Assembly (NCBI GenBank): GCA_035711465.1
Contig: DASTCC010000559.1
Location: 1 to 17,034 of the forward strand
DNA from: DASTCC01 sp035711465
GTDB taxonomy: Bacteria; Acidobacteriota; Vicinamibacteria; Vicinamibacterales; SCN-69-37
Length of the DNA: 17,034 nucleotides
Reading direction: 5' to 3'
Part shown: piece after piece, positions 6,451 through 14,184 of the stretch
How the letters are laid out: every line of letters starts with the position of its first letter
How positions within the stretch are numbered: the stretch's first letter is position 1
Translations under genes and position numbers: made by a program
The notes under the pieces: generated by a model
The model's database searches: none
The model's input: the letters and a program-made list of their open reading frames with translations, nothing else
Told to the model about the DNA's origin: nothing

Positions 6451-9047
6451 TCGGACTCGCCCGGCGTGTCGTCGAGCGCTGGCTGCGCGCCGTTGCACCG
6501 GACGACTGGGCCGAGAACGTGCTCGGCGACGTCATCGAAGACCATCACGTCCGCGGCGACACGCGGCCGCGCTGGCGCGATGTCGCCGACACCGCGGGCG
6601 TCGCCGCGCGCTTCACCGTCGATCTCGTGCGCACGCGCTGGCAGGACCGGCGCTCCGGAGGCAGGACGATGACGCTGGGACAGGATCTGAAACAGACTTG
6701 GCGATCGCTCCGGCGCAGCGCCGGGTTCACGGTCACGACCATCGCCATCCTGGCGCTCGGCATCGGCGCCAACACCGCGATCTACACAGCGCTCTCGCAG
6801 CTCGTGCTCCGGCCGCTGCCCTTCCGCGACGGCGGTCGCCTCGTCTTCCTCTGGCAGACCGATCCGTCGCTCGGCCAGGCCGTCCTGATGACGCCGTCGT
6901 CGGACGCGATCGCGCGCTTGCGGACCGCCACCCACGTCTTCGACGGCATCGAGACGCATGCCGGCCGCGACGTCGTGCTCACCGAATCGGGCGAGCCGCA
7001 GGAAGTGCTGGTGAGCCTCGTCCGGCCGTCGCTGCTGGCGCTGCTCGGCGTGCAGCCGATCGCCGGCCGATCGATCGGCGACGCCGATCTGGATCCGAAC
7101 GCGCCGCCAGTGATCCTGATCAGCCATGCGATCTGGCAGTCGCGTTTTGGCGGCGACCCGGGAGCGATCGGCCGGACCATGCGCCTGAGCGATCGCACGT
7201 TTACGATCGTCGGCGTGATGCCGCCGCGCTTCGCGCTGCCCGACGGCAGCAATGCGCTCTGGGCGGCGGCGCAGCCGGGCCTGTTTCCGAGCGAGGCCGA
7301 CGGCGAGAACACGATCGCGCGGCTCGCGCCAGGCCTCACCGTGGCGCAGGCGCAGAAGGCGCTCGATGCGATCGGCGGCGCCGACGGCGACTCCGAGCTG
7401 AAGAAATGGACCGGACGGATCACGACTCCGGCCGAGATGAACGGGGTGACGGTCAACACCGCGCTCTACGTGCTCGCCGGCGCCGTCGGCCTGGTGCTGC
7501 TGATCGCGTGCGTCAACGTCACCAACCTGATCCTGTCGCGCGACACCTCGCGGCAGCGCGAAACCGCGGTGCGCCACGCGCTGGGCGCGAGCCGGCTCCG
7601 CCTGCTCCGCTCGCATCTCATCGAGAGCGGCGTTCTCGCGGCAGCGGGCGGGATCGCCGGCGTCGCGCTCGCGCATGGCGGACTGGCGGCCATGAATGCG
7701 CTGCGGCCGCGGCAGCTGCACCTGCTCGAGCGCCTGCACCTGGACGCCACCGCTCTGACGTTCGCCGCGCTGGTGACGCTGATCACGACCCTGCTCGTCG
7801 GGCTCGCGCCGGCGCTGCGGGCCGCGCGCGCCGATCTGCAGACACTGCTCGCCGCCGGCGGACGAGGCGCGACGGCGCCTGCCGAGCGGCTGCGCCGCGT
7901 CCTCACCATCGCGCAGGTCGCGCTGGCGCTGACGCTGCTCATCGGATCGACGCTCCTCGCGCGCAGCTACGGCCGCCTCACCGCGCGCGATCCCGGCTAC
8001 CGCCCTGATGGTGTGCTGTCCGTGCGAGTGTCGCTACCGATATCACGCTATCCCGCCAGCGAAGCTGAGCGCCGACAGCAGTTCTTCGATCAGGTCCGCG
8101 CCGCGATGACGACGATGCCCGACATCGCGGCGGTGGCGATCGGCAACGGCGTGCCGCCGGACAATGGCATCACGTTCGGCGATCTCGCTATCGAAGGACG
8201 TCCGCCGCTCGGCACGACGGCGCCGCGCCTCTTCAGCGGCGGCTACGTGACGCCGAACTACTTCTCGACGCTCGGCATCCCGATCCGGCAGGGACGGGCG
8301 TTCTCGGACGAGGACACGTTCGGGCGCACAGGCGTCGTGATCGTCGGCGAGAGCCTCGCGCGCAGTTACTGGCCGCAGGGCGACGCGGTCGGCAGTCGCA
8401 TTCGTCTGCAGACGAACGGGGAGTGGCTGACGATCGTCGGCGTCGCGGGCGACGTCCTCACGTCCTTCACCCGGCAGATCTACTACGCGCGTGCCCAGGC
8501 CCGCCCGGGCTCCGGCGCGCTCGTCATCCGCACCACCGGCAATCCCTACGCGGTGCTGCCGGCAATCAAGGCCGCGATCTGGGCGCAGGATCCGGCCTTG
8601 CCGCTGGCCGACGTCGCCACCGCGCACGAGCTGCTCGCGCGATCGACGAGCCTGCCGCGCTTCAACCTGGCGCTGCTCGGCGTTCTCGCGCTCAGCGGAT
8701 TCGTACTGGCCGTCGTCGGCGTCTACGGCGTCACCAGCCTTCAGGTCAGCCAGCGCCAGCGCGAGGTCGGCATCCGCGTCGCGCTCGGCGCCTCACGCGT
8801 CGCGGTCACCGGCCTCGTTCTGCGTCAGACCGGGATGCTCCTCGCCGCCGGCACGACCATCGGCGTCGTCGCCGCGGTGTGGCTCAGCCGATACATCGAG
8901 ACGCTGCTCTATCAGACCGCGCGGACCGACGTGATGAGCTTTGCCGCGGCGGCGGCGGCAATCGTCACGGCCGGTCTCGTCGCGGCCGTCGTCCCGATCC
9001 GGCGTGCGTTGAGTGTCGATCCGACGAGTGCGCTCAGGAGTGAGTGA
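6447..9047 (+). CDS. ADOP family duplicated MacB-like permease with prefix domain 2 (ADOP-2)
   Basis: An 866-residue inner-membrane protein starting at GTG 6447, overlapping the PadR-2 stop. Residues 1-70 (GLARRVVERWLRAVAPDDWAE, then VLGDVIEDHH) resemble permease prefix domain 2, unlike the prefix of ADOP-1. The duplicated core follows: a transmembrane helix at about 93-117, a MacB-like periplasmic domain with IVGVMPPRFALP, and an FtsX block at about 335-475 with RETAVRHALGASRLRLL. The second half has a helix at about 484-508, a second periplasmic domain, and a C-terminal FtsX block at about 735-866 with QREVGIRVALGASRVAV, ending DPTSALRSE. An internal ATG at 6669 (codon 75), preceded by GGAGG, could give a shorter form lacking the prefix. 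No ATPase is next to it. The transport or signalling role is unknown. Confidence 0.92.
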   Translation: MIGLARRVVERWLRAVAPDDWAENVLGDVIEDHHVRGDTRPRWRDVADTAGVAARFTVDLVRTRWQDRRSGGRTMTLGQDLKQTWRSLRRSAGFTVTTIAILALGIGANTAIYTALSQLVLRPLPFRDGGRLVFLWQTDPSLGQAVLMTPSSDAIARLRTATHVFDGIETHAGRDVVLTESGEPQEVLVSLVRPSLLALLGVQPIAGRSIGDADLDPNAPPVILISHAIWQSRFGGDPGAIGRTMRLSDRTFTIVGVMPPRFALPDGSNALWAAAQPGLFPSEADGENTIARLAPGLTVAQAQKALDAIGGADGDSELKKWTGRITTPAEMNGVTVNTALYVLAGAVGLVLLIACVNVTNLILSRDTSRQRETAVRHALGASRLRLLRSHLIESGVLAAAGGIAGVALAHGGLAAMNALRPRQLHLLERLHLDATALTFAALVTLITTLLVGLAPALRAARADLQTLLAAGGRGATAPAERLRRVLTIAQVALALTLLIGSTLLARSYGRLTARDPGYRPDGVLSVRVSLPISRYPASEAERRQQFFDQVRAAMTTMPDIAAVAIGNGVPPDNGITFGDLAIEGRPPLGTTAPRLFSGGYVTPNYFSTLGIPIRQGRAFSDEDTFGRTGVVIVGESLARSYWPQGDAVGSRIRLQTNGEWLTIVGVAGDVLTSFTRQIYYARAQARPGSGALVIRTTGNPYAVLPAIKAAIWAQDPALPLADVATAHELLARSTSLPRFNLALLGVLALSGFVLAVVGVYGVTSLQVSQRQREVGIRVALGASRVAVTGLVLRQTGMLLAAGTTIGVVAAVWLSRYIETLLYQTARTDVMSFAAAAAAIVTAGLVAAVVPIRRALSVDPTSALRSE

Positions 9048-9081
9048 GGCGCTGGCTTCTCAGTTCGAGGCTTCGAGCGCC
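9048..9081. terminator. weak stem-loop between convergent ADOP-2 and phoD-like genes
   Basis: GGCGCT (9048-9053) and AGCGCC (9076-9081) can pair across a 22-nt loop in the 37-bp convergent spacer. No T-run follows on either strand, so a terminator role is only suggested by its position. Confidence 0.2.
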
Positions 9082-9084
9082 ATC

Positions 9085-11145
9085 TCAAATCGAAAGCCCC
9101 GGATCCCCCTCGACGACCTGCTGACGCAGCACTGGCCGCTCGCCCGGCTTCCGAAGCGGCGCCGTGTGGACGACCCGGTAGCGAAGCGGACCGCCGTCGG
9201 GCCGATCGCTGCGCGCGATCGGGCGTGGGATGCAGACGAACTCGCTCCGCATCTCGTCGCCGGTGAGCCGCACCGTCGCATAGCCGTGGCCGCCCATGTC
9301 CACGAACTCGAGGTGCGGCGCAAGATCCGGATTGGACAGGGCGTGCGCGCGCTTCAGGTCGAAGCTCTTCGCGTACTCGAGGCACGAGCGGACGCCGTGC
9401 TTGAGTAGCATGTTGAAGGTCCAATCCGGTTTACCGGTTGGCCGATCGGCGAGGAACAGCGAACGGAGCGGATGGTCCTTGGGCAGACGATGCTCGTACG
9501 CCTCCATCGCCCCGGGGCTGGCGAGCGACGCCCCGACGAAACTGATCCCGACCGGCTCGAACCTGGCCGGTGGCAGGCGGGCGGCGGCATAGCCGGCCCA
9601 GAAGCTGTGGCGGTCGCCGGCGACGATCGCGAAGCCGGTGATCTTCGCGTCGCGGACCAGGTCGTAGATTTCGCCGCGCTCGTGGTAGGCGCTGCCGTAG
9701 TCGTTGCTGCCGATCTGCGCGAAGGTGTCGGCCGGCCATTTCCGCCTCGTCATGCCATCGGGAAGGTTGTGCGGATCGACGCGGTAATCGAGGGCGCCGA
9801 GCGAACTGCCCCAGATCTTCCAGGTGGCCGTGGACCGGCGAAGCTGATCCATGAACCATGTCTTCTGGCGGGCTCCGAGGATCGTCCGCGGCGGTGAGTC
9901 CTGTCGCGGATTCGGGATGCTGACGCCGCCGAAGGTGAGCTCGGCGGGCGGTTTGCCGCCGTTAAAGGCGCGGCCGGCGTCGAGCGCAACCATCGCCGGC
10001 TCGGAGAACATCCCGTTGAACGCCGGATCGTAAATCTTGCCGACGCCCTCGGCATCCGTTGGGTCCTCGCCGCAGAAGCTGTGCTGGTCGGTGAGGATGA
10101 GATCGAGGTGACGGCCGTAGCGCAGGGACCGATAGGCAATCAGACTGTTGATGGCGGTCAGATTGTTCGGTTCGATGCCGAGACCGCTGTCGTCCCATTT
10201 TTCGATCGCCACGTTCTTCACCGCAAGCGCGCCGAACGTGTCGAACGATCCGCTCGGCGCCTTCACGCGCGCGGGGATGTACTCGAACCAGGCCTGGTTG
10301 GCGGCGACCTTGACCGTCTGGCCCGGCTGCGGCGGCCCTCCCGCCTGGACGATGCTCTGCCGGCCCTGCCAGGAGAACTCGTGGTTGTCCCAAATGCAGA
10401 CGAACGGCCAGCGCGCTCGCGCGTCCTGCAGATCGGGATCGGCAAGATACCCCTTGTAGACGGCGCGGTAGCCGTCGACCGTCAGCGGGTAATGGAGGTT
10501 GCCGGTTTTGCCGCCATCGACAATCCGGCAGACTTCGTAGATTGTGCGGTCGTACCGCGTCGGCGCCTCGTCGGGATACTGGACGACCTCGTAGATGAAA
10601 TCGCCGAGATGAAGAACGAAACCGAGTCGATCGGCGGGCGCCGCGCGCTCGTCCTCGAAGATCATCCGGCGATAGCCGTTGAGCTTGCCTTCGTTGACGC
10701 TCTGGCAGCTGACGAAGGCGAAGCTGACCGGCCGTGGATCGTTCGCGAGCGGCGCGGTGATCGTCCGGCCGATTCGGCTGCCGTTCCCTTCGCCATCGGT
10801 GAAGCGGTACCAGTAGACGTGCGCAGGCTGGAGACGACCGACGAGCACGCGCGTCGTCCAATCCGATTCCGCCGAGACCGGCGCGGAGGCCTTGGCGACG
10901 ACGCGCCGGAACGCATGGTCCTCGGCAACCTCGAGCGTGAGCACACGTCGTCCGCCCGACTCGAACGGCCGCCGAGTCCAGAGGATCACGCTGCTCGAAT
11001 CGGGATCGCCAGACGCGACGCCCTCCGGATACAGGTCGCGCCGCTCCTGCCAGCCGGTGGTCGACGCTCGAGCCGGACCGCCCCACGCCAGCGAGGCGCC
11101 CATCGCGGCGGCCAACTGAACGAACTCGCGTCGACTGAGCGTCAT
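9085..11145 (-). CDS. PhoD-type alkaline phosphatase/phosphodiesterase, Tat-exported
   Basis: A 686-residue protein. The N-terminus MTLSRREFVQLAAAMGASLA is a Tat signal with the twin arginine at residues 5-6 and a probable cleavage near ARA-S28. An N-terminal beta domain (DLYPEGVASGDPDSSSVILWTR) precedes the metallophosphatase core: FVSCQSVNEG (C147), LHLGDFIYE (D182), IWDNHEFSW (D253, N254, H255) and VAGDRHSFWAG (D511, H513). These match the PhoD metal-ligand motifs; in the Bacillus enzyme a cysteine in the first motif binds iron. Members release phosphate from phosphoesters outside the cytoplasm. The protein is longer than usual PhoD, with an extended segment after residue 440. AAGGAG at 11153-11158 precedes the ATG by 7 nt, and the upstream membrane-protein gene ends 12 bp away. 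No sign of decay. Confidence 0.9.
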   Translation of the reverse strand: MTLSRREFVQLAAAMGASLAWGGPARASTTGWQERRDLYPEGVASGDPDSSSVILWTRRPFESGGRRVLTLEVAEDHAFRRVVAKASAPVSAESDWTTRVLVGRLQPAHVYWYRFTDGEGNGSRIGRTITAPLANDPRPVSFAFVSCQSVNEGKLNGYRRMIFEDERAAPADRLGFVLHLGDFIYEVVQYPDEAPTRYDRTIYEVCRIVDGGKTGNLHYPLTVDGYRAVYKGYLADPDLQDARARWPFVCIWDNHEFSWQGRQSIVQAGGPPQPGQTVKVAANQAWFEYIPARVKAPSGSFDTFGALAVKNVAIEKWDDSGLGIEPNNLTAINSLIAYRSLRYGRHLDLILTDQHSFCGEDPTDAEGVGKIYDPAFNGMFSEPAMVALDAGRAFNGGKPPAELTFGGVSIPNPRQDSPPRTILGARQKTWFMDQLRRSTATWKIWGSSLGALDYRVDPHNLPDGMTRRKWPADTFAQIGSNDYGSAYHERGEIYDLVRDAKITGFAIVAGDRHSFWAGYAAARLPPARFEPVGISFVGASLASPGAMEAYEHRLPKDHPLRSLFLADRPTGKPDWTFNMLLKHGVRSCLEYAKSFDLKRAHALSNPDLAPHLEFVDMGGHGYATVRLTGDEMRSEFVCIPRPIARSDRPDGGPLRYRVVHTAPLRKPGERPVLRQQVVEGDPGLSI

Positions 11146-11157
11146 CGTCTGTCTCCT

Positions 11158-11544
11158 TCACCCTCCCGAGCGGTGCCCCGTTCGCCGGATCCACATCCCG
11201 ATCGCCGCTGCGTAGATCGCATACGCCCCCACCGCCCACCACCTGAACGTCGGATCGAGATTCGATGGCGCGAGCCGCAGTCCGACTTCAGGAATCATCA
11301 GCAGCGCGGATGCGATCAGCGCGGCGATCGCGATCGGCCTTGCCGGCGGGCGGTCGTCCCAGAGCATCCAGCCGCTCGTGAACTGCAGCAGGGCAACGAG
11401 CGCGCGCGCGGCGAGCAGTGTCAACGTCACCGGGCCGTAGACGACGAGCGTCGGCAGCAGCGACATGAGACGGACAGCGGTGCCGAGGCCGTCGAGAATC
11501 AGAAGCGCGGCCGCGATGCGTCGCTGCACGAACCGATCATGCAT
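11158..11544 (-). CDS. small four-helix membrane protein, function unknown
   Basis: A protein of 128 residues from the ATG at 11544. I do not recognise the family. It has about four hydrophobic helices (approximately residues 9-31, 36-62, 70-88 and 102-119), a positive N-terminus (MHDRFVQRR) and a basic C-terminal tail (WIRRTGHRSGG), consistent with an inner-membrane protein. The start is uncertain. The frame stays open upstream to 11688 and reads through repeat DNA that encodes RFPD-like peptide repeats, with another ATG at 11598; no Shine-Dalgarno is seen at either. It ends 12 bp before the phoD-like gene and its stop codon touches that gene's ribosome binding site, so they are probably co-transcribed. 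Confidence 0.6.
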   Translation of the reverse strand: MHDRFVQRRIAAALLILDGLGTAVRLMSLLPTLVVYGPVTLTLLAARALVALLQFTSGWMLWDDRPPARPIAIAALIASALLMIPEVGLRLAPSNLDPTFRWWAVGAYAIYAAAIGMWIRRTGHRSGG

Positions 11545-11710
11545 CGGGAAATCGGGGAACTGATAATCGGGGAATCGCCGATCGGGGAATCGGGTCATCG
11601 ATAATCGATGGCCGTCGCCACATGACGCGGACAGTCGATTTCGCGATACCCCGATTACCAGATCGGCGATTACCCGATTGCCAATCACCCGATTCCCGAT
11701 TGCCGATCGG
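11545..11710. repeat. two arrays of ATCGGGGA/TCCCCGAT oligomers in inverted orientation
   Basis: From 11545 to about 11600 the plus strand repeats ATCGGGGAA-like units. From about 11635 to 11710 it repeats the complement (CCCGATTACC, CCCGATTGCC, CCCGATTCCC). The reverse complement of the left array and the right array share the core GATCGGCGATT followed by CCCGATT, so the region can fold as a long imperfect hairpin centred near 11620. It fills the 178-bp spacer between the PQQ-like gene and the membrane-protein gene; nothing else is visible there. Confidence 0.7.
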
Positions 11711-11722
11711 CCGCTGAGCGCG

Positions 11723-13030
11723 TCAGCGTCCGATCGCGATGAGCTCGCTGTCCGTCCGCCAGTACCAGACGCCGTCGACCAGCGCCGGCGACGCCAGCAC
11801 GTAGCCGTTCAGCGTGTTGGTGCGCAGCAGCTTGAACTCCCGCCCCGCTTCCACCACGAACGTCTGGCCGTCGTCGTTCGTGAAGAAGAGCGTGTTGCCG
11901 ATGGCGATCGGCGACGACGAGAAGCCCTCACGGCGCGGCTCGCCGAGCCGGTGCTGGTACACGAGCGTCCCGGTCTTCGCCTCGTAGACGGTGAGAATGC
12001 TCTGCATGTCGTTGACGAGGTAGAGCAGGTCGCCGTGAATGATCCCGGATGGCACGAACGGCGATCCCTTCGGCGTCGACCACTTCACGTGCGTGCCGGT
12101 GACGTCGCCGCTGCCGCCCGGCTCAATCGCGAACGTCGGGCCAGCGCGGCCGGACGAGCAGAACACCAGTCCGTGGCCGACGACCGGTGTCGGGATCACC
12201 TCGAAGGTGTTGCCGCGCACCGTCCAGAGGTCGGCGCCGGTGTTCGGGTCGTAGGCCTGCACGGTCCGCTGGCTGCTGACGACGAGCTCATCGCGATCGT
12301 CGACCTTGATCAGGATCGGCGTGCCCCAGCCAACCGTCGCGGCGCGATCCTTCTTCCACAACGTCTTTCCCGTTGCGGCGTCGAAGGCGGCGACGAACGA
12401 TCGCAGGCCGGCGGTGCCGTCGTGATCCTGGTAGAGGAAGATGCGGTCCTTGTAAAGCACCGGCGACCCGGCGCTGCCGTGGTAGTTGCTGAGATCGCCG
12501 AGCTTGACGTGCCACACGAGCTTGCCGGCGAAGTCGAACGCGGCGAGCCCGTGCGTGCCGAACGACGCGTAGACCCTCGTGCCGTCGGTCGTCGGCGTCG
12601 CCGATGCCCAGCTGTTCTTCTGATAGATGTGCTCGACGCCGCTCGATGGGATCGCCGTGTCCCAGAGCAGCTTGCCGTCCGATCGCTGAAACGCGAGCAT
12701 CGAAATCCGGCGGCCGTCGTCGGACGCGGTGGTGAGGAAGATGCGATCGCCCCAGACGATCGGAGACGAATGGCCGAGCCCGGCGATGCGCGTCCGCCAC
12801 TTGACGTTCTGCGTGTCGGACCAGGTGTCGACGTACCCGGTGCCCTGCACGTAGCCCTGTCCTGACGGCCCGCGCCAGCGCGGCCAGTATTTCGCGCCCT
12901 CGCCCGTGGTCACGATCATCTCGACGATCGCGGGCTCCCCTTCGCGCGCTGCGCTTCGGTCGGCAGGCGGCGCCGCCTGCAGCGCGACGACGGCAAGGGC
13001 GGCGGCGAACAGTCCAGCAAGTCCCTTCAT
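11723..13030 (-). CDS. secreted PQQ-like beta-propeller repeat protein
   Basis: A protein of 435 residues from the ATG at 13030. Residues 1-19 (MKGLAGLFAAALAVVALQA) form a signal peptide. The mature protein opens with the WPRWRGPSGQGY motif (about residue 49) common in PQQ-like proteins of Acidobacteriota and Planctomycetota. Repeated blades of the form ...YDPNTGADLWTVRG, AFQRSDGKLLWDTA, AFDAATGKTLWKKD and VYEAKTGTLVYQHR follow, with SPI/TPVV strands between them, consistent with a seven- or eight-bladed propeller related to BamB and quinoprotein dehydrogenases. No catalytic dehydrogenase residues are evident, so a binding or scaffold role is more likely than an enzyme. A frame-extending TTG at 13048 is less likely than the ATG, which has GAGAGGA about 9 nt upstream. 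It follows the S51 peptidase gene by 103 bp. Confidence 0.85.
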   Translation of the reverse strand: MKGLAGLFAAALAVVALQAAPPADRSAAREGEPAIVEMIVTTGEGAKYWPRWRGPSGQGYVQGTGYVDTWSDTQNVKWRTRIAGLGHSSPIVWGDRIFLTTASDDGRRISMLAFQRSDGKLLWDTAIPSSGVEHIYQKNSWASATPTTDGTRVYASFGTHGLAAFDFAGKLVWHVKLGDLSNYHGSAGSPVLYKDRIFLYQDHDGTAGLRSFVAAFDAATGKTLWKKDRAATVGWGTPILIKVDDRDELVVSSQRTVQAYDPNTGADLWTVRGNTFEVIPTPVVGHGLVFCSSGRAGPTFAIEPGGSGDVTGTHVKWSTPKGSPFVPSGIIHGDLLYLVNDMQSILTVYEAKTGTLVYQHRLGEPRREGFSSSPIAIGNTLFFTNDDGQTFVVEAGREFKLLRTNTLNGYVLASPALVDGVWYWRTDSELIAIGR

Positions 13031-13081
13031 GACGGCGATCCTCTCCAAGTTCGACCGGTGGAGCTCCCAGGGGTCAGGATA

Positions 13082-13144
13082 CGTCAGCGGCGCGGCGGGC
13101 GTTCGCCGCTCGTCACAGCGCTCGTGTCACTCGTCAGCGGCGCG
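13082..13144. repeat. 13-bp direct repeat CGTCAGCGGCGCG around the end of the S51 peptidase gene
   Basis: Identical copies lie at 13082-13094 and 13132-13144, exactly 50 bp apart. The second contains the stop codon of the cyanophycinase-like gene. Additional CGTCA and GTCAC pentamers lie between them. Confidence 0.5.
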
Positions 13145-14072
13145 CGCCGCCACCGCCACGACCGCCGCGGCCCGACCGACCGGTGCCGTCGCCGTACTTC
13201 TCGATCCGCCTCGTCTTCATGTTGTAGACGTCACCTGGCGAGAGCACGAAATATGGCTTTTCCCACGGCTGATAGACGCGCGTGTTGTCGTGGATCGCGA
13301 CCTTCCACTTGCCGATCACTTCGAACTTGTCGCCGGTAACGACGATCGCGGTGCCTTCCGACAGCCCGATGCCGAGCAGTTCCGGATACTTCTGAATCAC
13401 CGGAATCAGATCGTCCCAGCGCATCCGCGCGTTGATGTGCTGATCGATCGCGGACTTGCGCAGGAACCCGAAGCCATTCTGATGGTTGGGCTCGTCGGTC
13501 ATCATCACGTTGGGTCCCGAGGTGTCGCCGCGGACCAGGTAGTGCCCCTGAATCGTCGCTCCGGCCGAGCTGCCGCCGATCACGCCGCCGCGCTCGAGCA
13601 CCTTGTGGAACTCGCCGTACGTCAGCGTGTTCGCATACGAGTCGACGATGTTCCACTGCCGTCCGCCGTTGAACCACACCGCGGTCGCCTCGCGCAGATG
13701 CTTCACGAACGCCTCGGTATCCGCGACCTTCGGATCGGCGGTGTGCAGCATCGTCACGTTCTTCACGCCCCGCTCGACCCACGTCCGGATGACGTTCTCT
13801 TCCTTGTAGTCGATGAGCGCGCCGCTGGCGTTGCGGTTGCCGCCGGCCGTCGGGACGATCACGAAACGCCCCTTCTCCGGCCCTCCGCCGAGCTCGATGA
13901 ATTTCTCGACGATGCCCGTGCCGTTGGTGTTGCCGCCGCCGACGATGACGAGCGTGCCCTTCGGCGGTCCGTACTCCGGCGCCTCCTGCACGGCCGCCCG
14001 CGTCGGCGCGCCGAGAACCGCGCTCACCACCAGAACGACTGCCGCCAGACCCATTACGGCTCTCCGTCGCAT
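13134..14072 (-). CDS. secreted S51 / cyanophycinase-like serine peptidase
   Basis: A protein of 312 residues. Residues 1-27 form a signal peptide (MRRRAVMGLAAVVLVVSAVLG, cleavage near TRA-A). The S51 features appear in order: LVIVGGGNTNGTGIVEKFIE, FVIVPTAGGN, the substrate-loop motif WFNGGRQW (residues 133-140), the nucleophile elbow GVIGGSSAGA with Ser169 as the likely nucleophile, DQHINARMRWDDLI, and the GIGLSEGTAIVV strand. Cyanophycinase cleaves the Asp-Arg polymer cyanophycin to dipeptides; relatives cleave other Asp peptides or isoaspartyl dipeptides, so the exact substrate is open. The C-terminus is a basic Gly/Arg tail (GRSGRGGRGGGGARR) not needed for the fold. GGAGG 6 nt before the ATG marks the start. 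No cyanophycin synthetase is seen in the window. Confidence 0.85.
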   Translation of the reverse strand: MRRRAVMGLAAVVLVVSAVLGAPTRAAVQEAPEYGPPKGTLVIVGGGNTNGTGIVEKFIELGGGPEKGRFVIVPTAGGNRNASGALIDYKEENVIRTWVERGVKNVTMLHTADPKVADTEAFVKHLREATAVWFNGGRQWNIVDSYANTLTYGEFHKVLERGGVIGGSSAGATIQGHYLVRGDTSGPNVMMTDEPNHQNGFGFLRKSAIDQHINARMRWDDLIPVIQKYPELLGIGLSEGTAIVVTGDKFEVIGKWKVAIHDNTRVYQPWEKPYFVLSPGDVYNMKTRRIEKYGDGTGRSGRGGRGGGGARR

Positions 14073-14089
14073 CGTCGCCTCCAGGTTTC

Positions 14090-14164
14090 GAATTTCAAGT
14101 TCTCAGTTCCAAGTCCTAACCTTAGGTTTTGAGTTCTTAAGTTTTGAGTTTTACGTCTTAAGTT
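14090..14164. repeat. AT-rich heptamer array (AAGTTCT / GAGTTTT type)
   Basis: The plus strand reads as drifting 7-bp units (AAGTTCT, CAGTTCC, AAGTCCT, TTTTGAG, TTCTTAAG and similar) of clearly lower GC than the surrounding genes. It lies between the cyanophycinase-like and DoxX-like genes and includes the near-palindrome AACCT-T-AGGTT and two CTTAAG sites. Nothing coding is visible in 14073-14183. Confidence 0.7.
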
Positions 14165-14184
14165 GCGCGCGCGAGAGCGCGCGC
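14165..14184 (-). terminator. perfect GC stem-loop directly after the DoxX-like gene
   Basis: GCGCGCGC (14165-14172) and GCGCGCGC (14177-14184) form an 8-bp stem with a 4-base loop (GAGA on the plus strand, TCTC on the minus). Its outermost base is shared with the DoxX stop codon. The following minus-strand DNA is AT-rich but has no T-run, so it is an atypical terminator or an mRNA 3'-end stabiliser. Confidence 0.4.

Noticed and set aside
11545..11688. Extended N-terminus of the small membrane protein reading RFPD-like repeats
   Set aside because: The extension is produced by low-complexity spacer repeats; membrane-protein character starts at 11544. The ATG at 11598 cannot be fully excluded.
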